The notes: generated from the letters alone by a model not told the origin. A stretch of DNA of 64,000 bases from Pseudomonadota bacterium (GCA_021848465.1 JAJZUP010000003.1:186001-250000); one strand, 5' to 3'; positions 49,898 to 59,947 are shown, numbered from the stretch's first letter. Made by a program: numbers and translations.

Positions 49898-50297
49898 ACT
49901 CGCTTCCCTTGGCCTTCAATATCGGGATGGCACTGGGGGTAGGGCTGTTTGCAACCTGTGCGCACCGAGGCTGCATCGACGAACTAGGGCGTGTTAACAC
50001 TAATTTCGCGTCTGCGACGAGGGCAACTGGGGATGTCCTCCGCGAAGCAGGACGCGCCGTAGTGCTAGCCACAACAAGCGGCTTGCGACAAAGGAGGGCG
50101 CCCCAGTCGCCCCGTCCCGAAGGGTTGCTGCGAGAAGGTCGCGTCTGCGGCGTTGCAACCCTTGCGAATGGAACAACCATTCGCTGCGGCTTGCGCCTTG
50201 CATCCACAACCTTCTCGTAGCAACGCAGGCGTGAAATTAGTGTTAACACGCCCTAATGTACAAACTTGAATCCTGGTTGCGCCGGCTGCGCAACTAG
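49894..50297 (+). pseudogene. Small membrane-peptide gene interrupted by a MITE-like element
   Basis: The reading frame starts with ATGA overlap on the previous gene and codes MNSLPLAFNIGMALGVGLF, then ATCAHRGCIDEL, at which point the repeat element begins (49987). Removing the element and one TA joins CTA to ATG TAC AAA in the same frame and continues as MYKLESWLRRLRN to a stop at 50295-50297. The restored product is 44 residues: one hydrophobic helix and a basic amphipathic end. The uninterrupted frame through the element (to 50220) is not considered a real protein. Confidence 0.65.
49987..50253. mobile_element. MITE-like non-autonomous element with 32-bp terminal inverted repeats
   Basis: Including the flanking TA, the ends (49985-50016 and 50224-50255) are inverted copies matching at 30 of 32 positions; both begin TAGGGCGTGTTAACAC. 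The element is 267 bases, flanked by TA on both sides as a target duplication. It has no transposase and carries internal hairpins, e.g. GCGAATGG / CCATTCGC at 50164-50184. TA duplication points to an IS630/Tc1-like or an IS5-group parent; the family was not determined. Confidence 0.85.
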
Positions 50298-50312
50298 GTG
50301 GCTGCCAAAAAC

Positions 50313-50816
50313 CTATTTGCGGCTTTGGGCAATCAGGACAGCCCACACCCCAAGCAGCATATACCAGACCAGCGACCACTCGGGAATGCCGAGTGTCAGG
50401 AAGCTCCAGCCTTTTTCCGCGCATTCGCCGGAACCGTGCATCAACTCCTGCAACACATCCGACATCGGAAAATTCTCCAGCATGTAGTCCAGGCCCGGGC
50501 CGCAAGCCGGCACCTGGTCCTTGGGCAAATGCTGGATCCAGATGTGGCGACCGGCAACCGCTACCCCGGACAGTGCAAACAATGCAATGAGGCTGCTGTA
50601 AATGCGTACCCCCCAGCGCTTGGGATTATGCAGCGCGGCGATCAGGAACAGGATGCCGATCACGATGAACACCACGCGCTGCAGCATGCATAGCGGACAG
50701 GGCTCCTGATGCAGGACGTATTGCAGGTACAAGGCTGCGCCAAACAGCGCCACCACCACCAGCGCGCCCAGCAGAAACAGCCAGCGCGGTGCAACCTTCT
50801 TCAGGATTTTCAGCAT
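50313..50816 (-). CDS. dsbB: Disulfide bond formation protein DsbB
   Basis: Reoxidises DsbA and passes electrons to quinone. 167 residues, four helices. The first redox pair is C-P-L-C in [13 protein letters not shown] (about 40-43); the second pair is in the loop [10 protein letters not shown] ... GSGEC. The ATG follows the iscX stop by 1 base, so it appears to be translated with the end of the isc operon, an unusual neighbour. Confidence 0.95.
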   Translation of the reverse strand: MLKILKKVAPRWLFLLGALVVVALFGAALYLQYVLHQEPCPLCMLQRVVFIVIGILFLIAALHNPKRWGVRIYSSLIALFALSGVAVAGRHIWIQHLPKDQVPACGPGLDYMLENFPMSDVLQELMHGSGECAEKGWSFLTLGIPEWSLVWYMLLGVWAVLIAQSRK

Positions 50817-50817
50817 G

Positions 50818-51012
50818 TCATTCTGCCTCTTCTATCCAGGCAGCCTGGATCGCCTCAAGCACGCGCTCGCCGCCACGCTGGTGATCATCGTCAAAGCCGT
50901 CTAAGTCAACCACATAGTTATGCAGTTCCACGAAACGCACGGCTTTGGGATCTACATCGGGGAATTTCTCGGACAAGGCAATGGCAATCTCCTGTACATC
51001 AATCCATTTCAT
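50818..51012 (-). CDS. iscX: Fe-S cluster assembly protein IscX
   Basis: 64 residues from ATG 51012, which overlaps the fdx stop (ATGA). Small acidic protein that binds IscS and iron and tunes cluster synthesis. [20 protein letters not shown] at the N-terminus, the [10 protein letters not shown] and GFDDD blocks and the C-terminal IQAAWIEE match the family. Confidence 0.95.
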   Translation of the reverse strand: MKWIDVQEIAIALSEKFPDVDPKAVRFVELHNYVVDLDGFDDDHQRGGERVLEAIQAAWIEEAE

Positions 51013-51353
51013 TTTTTGCCCCCCTCTTTTGCCATGTTTATGGTGTATTTCGGAATTTCGATCACCAGCTCGCGCGCGCCGACCACCGCCTGGCAACTCA
51101 GGCGCGAATTGGCCTCCAGCCCCCAGGCCTTGTCCAGCAAATCCTCTTCTTCCTCGCTCGCCTCGGGCAGGCTATTGAAGCCCTCGCGCACGATGACATG
51201 GCATGTCGTGCAGGCACACGATTTTTCGCATGCATGCTCGATTTCGATGTCATGCTGCAACAGGGCATCGCATATCGACGTCCCCGGCTCGGCATCGAAC
51301 AGCGCCCCCTTCGGGCACAGCTCCTCATGCGGCAATACGATGATCTGGGTCAT
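51009..51353 (-). CDS. fdx: [2Fe-2S] ferredoxin, isc type
   Basis: Supplies electrons for cluster assembly. 114 residues from ATG 51353 (MTQIIVLPHEELCPKGA). Cluster cysteines are in ACEKSCACTTCHV (C-x5-C-x2-C) and a fourth in LSCQAVVG. ATG 51353 is chosen over the frame opening at 51380. It lies between hscA and iscX as usual. Confidence 0.96.
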   Translation of the reverse strand: MTQIIVLPHEELCPKGALFDAEPGTSICDALLQHDIEIEHACEKSCACTTCHVIVREGFNSLPEASEEEEDLLDKAWGLEANSRLSCQAVVGARELVIEIPKYTINMAKEGGKK

Positions 51354-51411
51354 AAAACTGTTTCCAAAATAGACTGGCATTCACGGCCACGGCCAAACTC
51401 GGCCCCGGCTC

Positions 51412-53280
51412 TCAACGATCCAGGTCGGCAATCCGGTGCCCGGTCAGTGCCCGCGCAACATTGCGATCCATGCGCGCCTGCGCAAATTGCACGGTCGCTT
51501 CGTTCAACTGCGTTACAGCTTTCTTGATGGCCTGATGGTCGCTCCCCTGCATGGCCTCGCGTACCCTGTGCATCACGGTGGCGATACGCGCACGCTCGTC
51601 TTCGCCCAGCAAGTCCGCGCCATCCTGATCCAGCGCGCTTTGCACTGCCTCCAGCAATTGACCTGCCTCCACCTGCTGCTCGCGCAGGGCGCGCGCCAGC
51701 ATATCATCGCGGGCATACTGAGTGGAATCCTGCAGCATCTGGGTGATCTCCGCATCGCTCAGCCCATACGACGGTTTCACCACAATATGCGACTCAACCC
51801 CGCTGGTCTGCTCACGCGCGGAAACGCTCAATAAACCATCCGCATCAATCTGGTAAGTCACGCGGATGCGCGCTGCGCCAGCCACCATCGGCGGGATGCC
51901 GCGCAATTCGAAACGCGCCAGCGAGCGGCAGTCGCTGACCAGCTCGCGCTCGCCCTGCACCACATGGATGCTCATCGCGGTCTGGCCATCCTTGAAGGTG
52001 GTGAAATCCTGAGCACGCGCGGTCGGGATCGTGCTGTTGCGAGGAATGATCTTTTCGGTCAGTCCGCCCATGGTTTCAATGCCCAGACTCAACGGGCACA
52101 CGTCCAGCAGCAGCCACTCATCGCCGCCGCGATTGCCGGCCAGCACGTTGGCCTGGATCGCCGCGCCCAGCGCCACCACTTTGTCCGGGTCGAGATTGGT
52201 CAACGGCGTCTGCTTGAAAAAGTCCGCCACCGCGCGCTGCACCTGCGGCATGCGCGTGGCGCCGCCCACCATCACCACCCCCTTGACCTCATCCACGGTC
52301 AGCCCGGCATCGCGCAAAGCCCGGCGCAACGGCTGGATGGTGCGCGCCACCAGGTTCTGCGTCATCTCCTGGAAATCCTGCCGGGTCAGCACCGTGTCGA
52401 TCACCTCGCCGCTTCCGAGCACTGCGGCAATGCGGGTTTCGCTGCGATCCGTCAATTCTTCCTTGGCCGCGCGCGCGCGCGTCAGCAGCAGGCGCGTATC
52501 CTGTGCGCCCAGCGCAGACAGACCATTCTTTTCAAGCAGCCAGCAATAAATTCGGTGGTCGAAATCGTCCCCGCCTAGCGCCGAATCACCGTTGGCCGCG
52601 AGCACCTCGAACACGCCGCGCGACAAGCGCAGGATCGAAATATCAAAAGTACCGCCGCCGAGGTCGTACACCGCATAGATGCCTTCAGCCGCGTTATCGA
52701 GGCCGTAGGCAATCGCCGCCGCAGTCGGTTCGTTCAGCAGGCGCAACACATTCAGCCCGGCCAGGCGTGCCGCATCCTTGGTCGCCTGGCGCTGGGCATC
52801 GTCAAAGTAAGCGGGGACGGTAATCACCGCTCCCACCAGCTCGCCGCCCAAGGCCTGCTCGGCACGCTCCCGCAGCGACTTGAGGATTTCCGCGGAAATC
52901 TCCACCGGGCTCTTCACGCCGGCCACCGTGCGCAGCTTCAGCATGCCTGGCTCGTCCACAAAACGATAGGGCAGGCTCATCACGTCCGCCACATCCTTCA
53001 ACCCGCGCCCCATGAAACGTTTGACCGACACGATGGTATTCACCGGATCTTCGCTCTGCGCGCTTTGTGCAGCATCCCCCACCTGCACGCCGCCGTCCGC
53101 GTGATAACGCACGACTGACGGCAGCAACGCCCGCCCTTCGCTGTCGTTCAGCACGGCGCTGATGCCGTTGCGCACGGTGGCCACCAGTGAATTGGTGGTC
53201 CCCAGGTCGATGCCGATTGCCAGACGGTGCTGATGAGGCGCGGTGCTCAGCCCAGGTTCAGAAATCTGTAGAAGTGCCAT
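51412..53280 (-). CDS. hscA: Fe-S protein assembly chaperone HscA
   Basis: Specialised Hsp70 that acts with HscB on IscU to release clusters. 622 residues. ATPase domain with [14 protein letters not shown] (about 24-37), [13 protein letters not shown] and [13 protein letters not shown]; the substrate-binding domain follows from about 390. Family length, located between hscB and fdx. Confidence 0.97.
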   Translation of the reverse strand: MALLQISEPGLSTAPHQHRLAIGIDLGTTNSLVATVRNGISAVLNDSEGRALLPSVVRYHADGGVQVGDAAQSAQSEDPVNTIVSVKRFMGRGLKDVADVMSLPYRFVDEPGMLKLRTVAGVKSPVEISAEILKSLRERAEQALGGELVGAVITVPAYFDDAQRQATKDAARLAGLNVLRLLNEPTAAAIAYGLDNAAEGIYAVYDLGGGTFDISILRLSRGVFEVLAANGDSALGGDDFDHRIYCWLLEKNGLSALGAQDTRLLLTRARAAKEELTDRSETRIAAVLGSGEVIDTVLTRQDFQEMTQNLVARTIQPLRRALRDAGLTVDEVKGVVMVGGATRMPQVQRAVADFFKQTPLTNLDPDKVVALGAAIQANVLAGNRGGDEWLLLDVCPLSLGIETMGGLTEKIIPRNSTIPTARAQDFTTFKDGQTAMSIHVVQGERELVSDCRSLARFELRGIPPMVAGAARIRVTYQIDADGLLSVSAREQTSGVESHIVVKPSYGLSDAEITQMLQDSTQYARDDMLARALREQQVEAGQLLEAVQSALDQDGADLLGEDERARIATVMHRVREAMQGSDHQAIKKAVTQLNEATVQFAQARMDRNVARALTGHRIADLDR

Positions 53281-53282
53281 AC

Positions 53283-53816
53283 CTAATGATCGAGTTCGTC
53301 GTAAGCCGACGCAACCTCTTCCGAAAGTTTTTCAAAGAATCTCAATTTGCGCACCACCCCGGCCGCAGCCGGATAGTCGTGCGCCTGATCCAGGCTCGCT
53401 TCGAGCTGCTGGAGTAAAGCCTTCGCTTCGTGCTGCACACGCGCTTCCAGCGCGTCCAGGTCATCCAGGCTGCCGGCATGGCGCGCCTCATCAATGGCCT
53501 CACGCCATTCCATCTGTTGCATCAGGAAGTCGGCCGGCATGGCGGTATTGGTTTCCTCCTGCGTATCTACATCGCGCAGTTTCAACAGGTAGCGTGCACG
53601 ATCAACCGGCTTGCGCAGAGTCTGGTAAGCCTCGTTTACGCGGGTTGCCCATTGCAACGAAAGGCGGCGCTCGCTTTCCGGCAGGTGGGCAAACTTATCA
53701 GGATGGACCTGCGACTGCAGGGTCAGGAAATTCTGCTCCAGCACGGTGCCATCCAGCTTGAAGCATTCCGGCAAACCGAACATCTGGAAAAAATTCTGCT
53801 GAAAATCGAATTGCAT
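53283..53816 (-). CDS. hscB: Co-chaperone HscB
   Basis: 177 residues. The J-domain at the N-terminus (about 1-75) has the HPDK motif in [12 protein letters not shown]. The C-terminal helical domain binds IscU. It lies 2 bases ahead of hscA and about 100 bases after iscA; that gap (53817-53917) shows nothing notable. Confidence 0.96.
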   Translation of the reverse strand: MQFDFQQNFFQMFGLPECFKLDGTVLEQNFLTLQSQVHPDKFAHLPESERRLSLQWATRVNEAYQTLRKPVDRARYLLKLRDVDTQEETNTAMPADFLMQQMEWREAIDEARHAGSLDDLDALEARVQHEAKALLQQLEASLDQAHDYPAAAGVVRKLRFFEKLSEEVASAYDELDH

Positions 53817-53917
53817 TATCCGGCTTTCAACTCAGCAAACGGGCGGTACTGGAACCGCGCACACGCCGCACGAAGTACCCTGGAACTCGCCCACGATGTC
53901 GACTAGTAAAGACCGCA

Positions 53918-54241
53918 TCAAACCGAGAAGCTCTCCCCGCACCCGCACTGGTTCGTCACATTGGGGTTGTTGAACTTGAACCCCTCGTTCAAGCCTTCGC
54001 GCGTATAGTCCAGCTCCATGCCGTCGATATAAGGCAGGCTCTGCGGATCGACCAGCAGCGTGATACCGCCACTCTCGAAGCGCACATCGCTGTCGGTCGC
54101 TTCATCGGCAAACTCCAGCTTGTACGCCATGCCGGAGCAGCCGCTGGTACGCACCCCAAGGCGCAGGCCGATGCCCTTGCCGCGCTTGGTCAGGAAATTC
54201 CGCACATGCTGCGCAGCGGTTTCAGTCAGGGTGATTGCCAT
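53918..54241 (-). CDS. iscA: A-type Fe-S carrier IscA
   Basis: 107 residues from ATG 54241 with AAGGAG upstream; the longer frame to 54334 lies inside iscU. Conserved cysteines in [14 protein letters not shown] and the C-terminal [10 protein letters not shown]. Accepts and delivers clusters. Confidence 0.97.
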   Translation of the reverse strand: MAITLTETAAQHVRNFLTKRGKGIGLRLGVRTSGCSGMAYKLEFADEATDSDVRFESGGITLLVDPQSLPYIDGMELDYTREGLNEGFKFNNPNVTNQCGCGESFSV

Positions 54242-54251
54242 GATGAACTCC

Positions 54252-54668
54252 TTATTTTGCACCGTGGCAGGCATCCGCCTCGACCACCGCGCCATGCTTG
54301 GCCTTGTAGTCGGCCACTGCCGCCTTGATCGCATCTTCGGCGAGAATCGAGCAGTGGATCTTCACCGGCGGCAAGGCCAACTCTTCGGCAATCTGGGTGT
54401 TCTTGATCGCCAGCGCCTCATCCACGGTCTTGCCTTTGACCCACTCGGTCACCAGCGAGCTTGAAGCGATCGCCGAGCCGCAACCGTAAGTCTTGAACTT
54501 GGCATCCTCAATCACGCCGTCCTTGCCCACCTTGATCTGCAACTTCATCACGTCGCCGCACGCAGGCGCGCCGACCATGCCGGTGCCGACCATGGTGTCA
54601 TCCTTGTTCAGAGAACCGACATTGCGCGGGTTCTCATAATGATCCAGTACTTTTTCGCTGTATGCCAT
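54252..54668 (-). CDS. iscU: Fe-S cluster scaffold IscU
   Basis: 138 residues. [20 protein letters not shown] at the N-terminus; cluster cysteines in [29 protein letters not shown] and [12 protein letters not shown]. The HscA-recognition motif LPPVK is intact ([10 protein letters not shown]). It starts about 95 bases after the iscS stop; that gap contains the inverted repeat described separately. Confidence 0.98.
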   Translation of the reverse strand: MAYSEKVLDHYENPRNVGSLNKDDTMVGTGMVGAPACGDVMKLQIKVGKDGVIEDAKFKTYGCGSAIASSSLVTEWVKGKTVDEALAIKNTQIAEELALPPVKIHCSILAEDAIKAAVADYKAKHGAVVEADACHGAK

Positions 54669-54686
54669 TTCTTGCTCCTTCGTCGC

Positions 54687-54752
54687 GGAGAAGGGTAAAG
54701 AGGGAAGGGGGAAGGGAAAAACCGCATTCCGCTTTTGACTTTACCCTTCTCC
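54687..54752. repeat. Inverted repeat with 14-bp perfect arms between iscS and iscU
   Basis: GGAGAAGGGTAAAG (54687-54700) and CTTTACCCTTCTCC (54739-54752) are exact complements around a purine-rich loop (AGGGAAGGGGGAAGGG...). The arms can fold into a stable hairpin in the isc mRNA. Part of the purine-rich sequence recurs at 60640. Confidence 0.85.
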
Positions 54753-54763
54753 CTTCCCCGCTG

Positions 54764-55978
54764 TTAATGTGCCGCCCATTGTATCGAGTTCAGGTCGACA
54801 CCATCCTTGTACATCTCCCACAAGGGAGACAGTTCACGCAATTTGGCGATCTTGTCATGCAGCAGCTTGACCGCGTAATCCACCTCTTCAACCGTCGTGA
54901 AGCGACCGATCGTAAAACGAATCGAACTATGCGCCAGCTCATCGTTGCGCCCGAGTGCACGCAACACGTAGGACGGCTCCAGGCTTGCCGAAGTACATGC
55001 CGAACCGCTGGATACCGCAATATCTTTCACCGCCATGATCAGCGATTCGCCTTCGACAAAGTTGAAGCTCACGTTCAGGTTGTGCGGCACGCGCTGATCC
55101 ATGTCGCCGTTCAGGTATACCTCTTCCATCTGCGAAATCCCGGCCCACAGACGGTCGCGCAGCATACGGATGCGCTCGTTCTCGGAGGCCATTTCCTCTT
55201 TCGCAATGCGGAAGGCTTCGCCCATGCCCACAATCTGGTGCGTTGCCAGCGTACCGGAGCGGAAACCGCGCTCATGCCCGCCGCCATGCATCTGCGCCTC
55301 CAGCCGCACGCGCGGTTTGCGTCGCACGTACAGCGCGCCAATGCCTTTGGGGCCATAAGTCTTGTGCGCGGAAAAACTCATCAGGTCGACCTTGAGCTGC
55401 TGCAGGTCGATCGCAACCTTGCCGGTCGCCTGTGCCGCATCCACATGAAACAGGACGCCCTTGTCGCGGCAGATCTCACCGATCGCGGCAATGTCCTGGA
55501 TCACGCCGATTTCGTTATTGACCAGCATCACCGACACCAGTGTCGTGTCCGGACGAATCGCCGCCGTCAACTCTTCCAGGTCGAGCAAGCCGCTCGGCAG
55601 GGGGGCCAGGTAGGTCGCAGCAAACCCTTCCCGCTCGAGCTCGCGCACGGTATCCAGAATGGCTTTGTGCTCGGTCTGCACCGTAATGATGTGCTTACCC
55701 TTGCTGGCATAAAAATGCGCCGCGCCTTTCAGCGCCAGATTGTTGGACTCGGTCGCCCCTGATGTCCAGACAATCTCCTTCGGATCACAATTCACCAGTG
55801 CCGCCACCTGCTCACGCGCTTTTTCCACCGCCTCTTCAGCCGCCCAGCCGAACGCATGCGAACGCGAGGCCGGGTTGCCAAACTTCTCGGTCAGGTAAGG
55901 AATCATCGCTTCGGCCACGCGCGGATCAACCGGCGTGGTCGCGGAGTAATCCAGGTAAATCGGAAGATGCAAAGTCAT
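54764..55978 (-). CDS. iscS: Cysteine desulfurase IscS
   Basis: PLP enzyme that takes sulfur from cysteine for Fe-S clusters and tRNA thiolation (including MnmA). 404 residues. [17 protein letters not shown] at the N-terminus, the PLP lysine in [14 protein letters not shown] and the active-site loop [17 protein letters not shown] with the catalytic Cys. It lies 14 bases after iscR. Confidence 0.98.
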   Translation of the reverse strand: MTLHLPIYLDYSATTPVDPRVAEAMIPYLTEKFGNPASRSHAFGWAAEEAVEKAREQVAALVNCDPKEIVWTSGATESNNLALKGAAHFYASKGKHIITVQTEHKAILDTVRELEREGFAATYLAPLPSGLLDLEELTAAIRPDTTLVSVMLVNNEIGVIQDIAAIGEICRDKGVLFHVDAAQATGKVAIDLQQLKVDLMSFSAHKTYGPKGIGALYVRRKPRVRLEAQMHGGGHERGFRSGTLATHQIVGMGEAFRIAKEEMASENERIRMLRDRLWAGISQMEEVYLNGDMDQRVPHNLNVSFNFVEGESLIMAVKDIAVSSGSACTSASLEPSYVLRALGRNDELAHSSIRFTIGRFTTVEEVDYAVKLLHDKIAKLRELSPLWEMYKDGVDLNSIQWAAH

Positions 55979-55992
55979 GGCTCAAATAATCC

Positions 55993-56466
55993 TTAAAATG
56001 CCGCGTGAACAGCCTTGCCCGCATCACGCTTCAAAGTCACGCGTGCCGCCTCGCTTTCGCCCTTGGCCTGCCCGTCCACCAATTGCTGCAAATTGACGCC
56101 GGCGAGATATTCGTGAATCTTCTGATTCAAGCCGAACCACAAATCATGCGTCAGGCAGGGCTTGCCGTCCTGGCAATTTCCCTGCGCATTGCAGTTGGTC
56201 GTATCCAGCGGCTCGTCCACCGCCGTAATGATGTCGACAATGCAGATCTCGTTGGCCGGACGCGCCAGGCAATAACCGCCACCCGGGCCACGCACGCTGG
56301 AAACCACATTGCTCTTGCGCAGTTTCCCGAACAACTGTTCCAGATACGACAGGGAAATCTTCTGGCGCTCGCTGATACCCGCCAGCGTCACCGGCCCCTG
56401 CCCGCTCCGTATTGCCAAATCAACCATTGCCGTAACGGCAAACCGTCCTTTTGTAGTTAAACGCAT
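55993..56466 (-). CDS. iscR: Fe-S cluster regulator IscR
   Basis: 157 residues from ATG 56466, with AGGAGG upstream; the frame to 56511 lacks support. Rrf2-type winged helix (MRLTTKGRFAVTAMVDLA; LSYLEQLFGKLRKSNVV) and [2Fe-2S] cysteines in TTNCNAQGNCQDGKPCLTHD (three Cys). With cluster it represses its own operon at type 1 sites. Confidence 0.97.
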   Translation of the reverse strand: MRLTTKGRFAVTAMVDLAIRSGQGPVTLAGISERQKISLSYLEQLFGKLRKSNVVSSVRGPGGGYCLARPANEICIVDIITAVDEPLDTTNCNAQGNCQDGKPCLTHDLWFGLNQKIHEYLAGVNLQQLVDGQAKGESEAARVTLKRDAGKAVHAAF

Positions 56467-56524
56467 ATTACCTCCTGTAGCACTTCGTTCCCCAGACGCC
56501 CTCGCGCCCACTCTTGCAACAGGG

Positions 56525-56553
56525 ATAATAGAATACCCGATTTATTTAATCAA
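56525..56553 (-). promoter_or_regulatory. Predicted iscR operon promoter
   Basis: On the minus strand, -35 TTGATT (56553-56548), a 17-base spacer and -10 TATTAT (56530-56525), giving a start about 50 bases before the iscR ATG. The -35 overlaps the stop codon of cysE. Confidence 0.7.
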
Positions 56554-56557
56554 CAAT
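56533..56557 (-). promoter_or_regulatory. IscR type 1 operator-like site
   Basis: Reading the minus strand 56557 to 56533, the 25 bases fit the published E. coli type 1 consensus (ATASYYGAC...GTCRRSTAT) at about 21 of 25 positions, including the right half TCGGGTAT. It covers the -35 and spacer of the predicted iscR promoter, as expected for repression by holo-IscR. Confidence 0.7.
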
Positions 56558-57280
56558 TTTATTGAGGTAGTTCGGATCGAATTTGTCGGCAGTCGCACGC
56601 TCCTCTTCGACGCGCACGCCCATTTTCTCAAGTTGCTGCAAAATCAATTCGATACGCTGATCCACCGCCACCGTATGACCAATCAACCCATGCAATGCTT
56701 TGGACACCGGGTCGTTCTGGTCGCCACTCAAGCCGTAGGCACTGAAAGCATGGCTGGCCGCCTTGCTGCTGTCGTCCAGCACGCGCGCAGGGATGCCCAC
56801 CGCCGTCGCATTGGCAGGGACATCCTTCACCACCACCGCATTCGAACCCACCTTGGCAAAGTCGCCTATCGTGATCGGCCCTAGGATTTTTGCTCCAGCC
56901 CCGACTACCACGCCGTTGCCCAGCGTGGGATGGCGCTTGCCTTCCTTCCACGATGTGCCACCCAGCGTCACACCGTGATACAGCGTAACGTCGTCGCCGA
57001 TTTCAGCCGTTTCCCCGATCACCACCCCCATACCGTGGTCGATGAAAAACCGCCGCCCGATGCGTGCGCCAGGATGGATCTCGATGCCGGTCATCCAGCG
57101 CGCGATATGCGAAACAAAGCGCGCCAGCCATTTGAAATTCCATTTCCACAGACCGTGCGACAACCGGTGCAGCAGGCGCGCATGCACGCCGGGATAGCAG
57201 GTCAGCACCTCCAGCGTGCTGCGCGCCGCCGGATCTCGTTCGAAAACGCTCTTGATGTCTTCCCTAATCGCCTTGAACAT
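56546..57280 (-). CDS. cysE: Serine O-acetyltransferase
   Basis: First step of cysteine synthesis. 244 residues. An N-terminal helical part is followed by a left-handed beta-helix of hexapeptide repeats from about 80 ([27 protein letters not shown], with the catalytic His/Asp pair) and [19 protein letters not shown]. The C-terminal extension after about 170 is longer than in the shortest forms. The start overlaps the trmJ end by 17 bases; the end overlaps the iscR promoter. Confidence 0.96.
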   Translation of the reverse strand: MFKAIREDIKSVFERDPAARSTLEVLTCYPGVHARLLHRLSHGLWKWNFKWLARFVSHIARWMTGIEIHPGARIGRRFFIDHGMGVVIGETAEIGDDVTLYHGVTLGGTSWKEGKRHPTLGNGVVVGAGAKILGPITIGDFAKVGSNAVVVKDVPANATAVGIPARVLDDSSKAASHAFSAYGLSGDQNDPVSKALHGLIGHTVAVDQRIELILQQLEKMGVRVEEERATADKFDPNYLNKIVD

Positions 57281-58079
57281 GAGCTTTCACTTCCTGCCTG
57301 AGTTTTCCATGGTATTGCGTGGTCAGCGTGAGGATACCACGCAGGATGTTGACCTCCTCCTCCTCCAGTTGCGCGCGTGCATACAGGCGGCGCAGACGGC
57401 GCATCAGTTTAGCGTGATGCTGCCCGTGCAGGAATTCGATTTCCACCAGCGTGGCTTCCAGTTGCCGGAAAAATCCCTCCACATGCTCGGCCGGCGCAGG
57501 CTGTACCGCAGGTGCTTCGATCTCGCCCTGCCCGGCCGCCAGGCGCAATTCGTACGCGATCAGCTGGACCGCCGCAGCCAGGTTCAACGAGGAATACTCC
57601 GGGTTCACCGGGATACGCACCATCAAGTGGCAGCGCGCCAGCTCCTCATTCGTCAGCCCCGACATCTCGGTGCCGAACAGCAAGGCCACCGGCTGCTGCG
57701 CATGCTGCAGCAATTGCGGCATGGCCGCACGCGGCGGCAGCACCTGCTGCGAAATGTCGCGCACGCGCGCCGACATGCCCACCGTGTACACCACGCCGTG
57801 CAACGCCTCCTCGATGGAAGCGCACACTACAGCCTGCTCCAGGATGTCATCGGCGCCGGCCGCCATCGCGGTCGCCTGCGCATCGGGGAAGAATTTCGGG
57901 TTAACCAGGTACAGGCGAGACAACCCCATGGTCTTCATCGCACGCGCCGCCGCCCCAATGTTTCCGGGATGCGACGTGTGGCTCAGCACGACCCGAACCT
58001 GATCCAGAATGCCGTGTTGCGAAGGTTGTTGTTTATTCAAAGCGCAATACCAACTAAAATACGAACCGAATTTGCTCAT
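57264..58079 (-). CDS. trmJ: tRNA (cytidine/uridine-2'-O-)-methyltransferase TrmJ
   Basis: SPOUT methylase for position 32 of tRNAs. 271 residues from ATG 58079, or 258 from TTG 58040; homologues begin shortly before [21 protein letters not shown], so the start is uncertain. Other blocks: [33 protein letters not shown] and the knot segment [16 protein letters not shown] helical C-terminal extension (about 190-271) is usual. Divergent from suhB. The longer frame (to 58280) runs through suhB and is rejected. Confidence 0.93.
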   Translation of the reverse strand: MSKFGSYFSWYCALNKQQPSQHGILDQVRVVLSHTSHPGNIGAAARAMKTMGLSRLYLVNPKFFPDAQATAMAAGADDILEQAVVCASIEEALHGVVYTVGMSARVRDISQQVLPPRAAMPQLLQHAQQPVALLFGTEMSGLTNEELARCHLMVRIPVNPEYSSLNLAAAVQLIAYELRLAAGQGEIEAPAVQPAPAEHVEGFFRQLEATLVEIEFLHGQHHAKLMRRLRRLYARAQLEEEEVNILRGILTLTTQYHGKLRQEVKAHVQGD

Positions 58080-58094
58080 TACCCAAGGTACTTT

Positions 58095-58892
58095 ATGCAT
58101 CCCATGCTCAACATCGCGGTGAAAGCCGCGCGCCGCGCCGGCAACCTGATCCACCGCGCCTCCGACAGCATCGACCACCTCACTGTCACCAAGAAGACCC
58201 ATGCCGACTATGTCAGCGAGGTCGACCGGGCGGCCGAAAAAACCATTATTGAGACCATCCTGGATGCTTACCCCAGCCATGCGATTCTAGCAGAAGAGAG
58301 CGGCACCCAAGGCGACTCGGAATTCGTCTGGATCATCGATCCGCTCGACGGCACCACGAATTTCCTGCACGGTGTACCGCAATATGCCGTCTCGATCGCG
58401 CTGCAGCAAAACGGAGTGCTGACCCAGGCCGTGGTATACGACCCGACCAAGAACGACCTGTTCACCGCCACGCGCGGCCGCGGCGCCTTCCTGAACGACA
58501 AGCGCATCCGCGTCAGCAAGCGCGACCAGCTCGCCGACAGCCTGATCGGCACCGGTTTCCCGTATTCCAAAATGGACCACCTGGACGCCTACATGAGCAT
58601 CCTGCGCGACGTGATCCAGAAAACCGCCGGGCTGCGCCGCCCCGGCGCCGCTTCGCTGGACCTGGCCTGGACCGCCGCCGGCCGCTACGACGCCTTTTTC
58701 GAAACCGGCCTGAAACCGTGGGACATCGCGGCGGGCTGCCTGCTGATCACCGAAGCCGGCGGCATGGTCGGGGATCTGCAGGGCAATGAGGGCTACCTGA
58801 AAAGCGGCCATGTATGCGCCGGCAATCCGAAAATCTTTGCGCAAATGCTGCAAGTCATCGCGCCGCACCTGACACCCGAACTCAAAGCCTGA
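58095..58892 (+). CDS. suhB: Inositol-1-monophosphatase family protein SuhB
   Basis: 265 residues from ATG 58095 (AAGGTA upstream). Metal and substrate motifs: AEESG (E69 region), [12 protein letters not shown] and [11 protein letters not shown]. In E. coli SuhB also joins rRNA antitermination complexes. Divergent from trmJ; a TAAAAT -10-like element lies at about 58055. Confidence 0.95.
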   Translation: MHPMLNIAVKAARRAGNLIHRASDSIDHLTVTKKTHADYVSEVDRAAEKTIIETILDAYPSHAILAEESGTQGDSEFVWIIDPLDGTTNFLHGVPQYAVSIALQQNGVLTQAVVYDPTKNDLFTATRGRGAFLNDKRIRVSKRDQLADSLIGTGFPYSKMDHLDAYMSILRDVIQKTAGLRRPGAASLDLAWTAAGRYDAFFETGLKPWDIAAGCLLITEAGGMVGDLQGNEGYLKSGHVCAGNPKIFAQMLQVIAPHLTPELKA

Positions 58893-58908
58893 CCGACTGC
58901 GGGGAGAT

Positions 58909-59940
58909 ATGGACACCCTGCTCATCCTCGCGATTGTCGCGATCGTCATCGTACTGGTGTTCGAATTCACCAATGGCTTCCATGACGCGGCCAACATCAT
59001 TGCCACGGTGATCGCATCGCGTGCAATGACGCCGGTACAGGCCGTGGTCATGGTGGCCTTCTTCGAATTCCTCGGCCCGCTGCTGGGCGGCACCGCCGTG
59101 GCGGACACCATAGGCAAGTTCATTACGCTCGACGATCTCGACCATGTCACCGCCGTCACCATTGTATTGTGCGGCTTGTTCGGTGCGATCTCCTGGAACC
59201 TGCTGACCTGGTGGCGCGGCATTCCCTCCTCTTCGTCGCATGCACTGGTCGGCGGCCTGGCCGGGGTCGTCGTCGTCGCGGCCGGCAGCAACCATGTTGC
59301 CTGGGGTTTCGCGGAACTGCAGCACGGCCACCTGACCGGCGTCGCCAAAGTCATCGCGGCGCTGATCCTGTCGCCGATCATCGGTTTCGGCGTCGGATTC
59401 CTGCTGCACCGTACCGCCATGCTGCTGCTGCGCGGCGCGCATCCTGCCATCAACCGCGATCTGCGCCGCCTGCAATTCGTCACTTCGGCCGGCCTCGCCT
59501 TCTCGCACGGCGCCAACGACGCGCAGAAAAGCATGGGCATCCTCACGCTGGTCCTGCTGCTGGGCGGCTTCATCCCGAAATTCGAAGTACCGTTCTGGGT
59601 GATGCTGGCCTGCTCGCTGACCATTACGCTGGGCATCCTGTCCGGCGGCTGGCAGATCGTACGCACGCTGGGCTTTTCGATTTATAAAATCCGCCCGATC
59701 CATGCGCTGGATTCGCAAGTCACCGCAGCCAGCGTCATCTTCGGCGCCTCGGTCTTTGGCGCACCGGTTTCCACCACGCACGTGGTCGCCTCCTCGATCA
59801 TGGGCATCGGCGCGTCCGAGCGCCCCAAGGCCGTGCGCTGGAGCAAGGCCGGCGAAATCGTCACCACCTGGGTAGTCACCATCCCCGGCGCGGCGCTGAT
59901 GGCGATCAGTTGCTATCTTGTTGTCCAACTATTCATTTGA
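58909..59940 (+). CDS. PiT-family inorganic phosphate transporter
   Basis: Low-affinity phosphate (metal-phosphate) symporter of 343 residues with about ten helices. The two PiT signatures are visible: EFTNGFHDAANIIATVIASRA near residue 20 and FSHGANDAQKSMGI near 200. The conserved FGAPVSTTHVVASSIMG-type C-terminal repeat is also present. Followed by a DUF47 gene, its usual partner. Confidence 0.95.
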   Translation: MDTLLILAIVAIVIVLVFEFTNGFHDAANIIATVIASRAMTPVQAVVMVAFFEFLGPLLGGTAVADTIGKFITLDDLDHVTAVTIVLCGLFGAISWNLLTWWRGIPSSSSHALVGGLAGVVVVAAGSNHVAWGFAELQHGHLTGVAKVIAALILSPIIGFGVGFLLHRTAMLLLRGAHPAINRDLRRLQFVTSAGLAFSHGANDAQKSMGILTLVLLLGGFIPKFEVPFWVMLACSLTITLGILSGGWQIVRTLGFSIYKIRPIHALDSQVTAASVIFGASVFGAPVSTTHVVASSIMGIGASERPKAVRWSKAGEIVTTWVVTIPGAALMAISCYLVVQLFI

Positions 59941-59947
59941 GGCCCAC

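Noticed and set aside
49987-50220. Continuation of the small membrane-peptide frame through the repeat element as a 108-aa protein
   Set aside because: The sequence after residue 31 is encoded by the MITE-like element and shows no protein-like features.
57216-58094. Long plus-strand frame upstream of suhB
   Set aside because: Antisense shadow of trmJ; the suhB homology begins at ATG 58095 with an SD.
58080-58280. Long N-terminal extension of trmJ into suhB
   Set aside because: Antisense to the suhB coding start, and the TrmJ domain starts after residue 90 of that frame.
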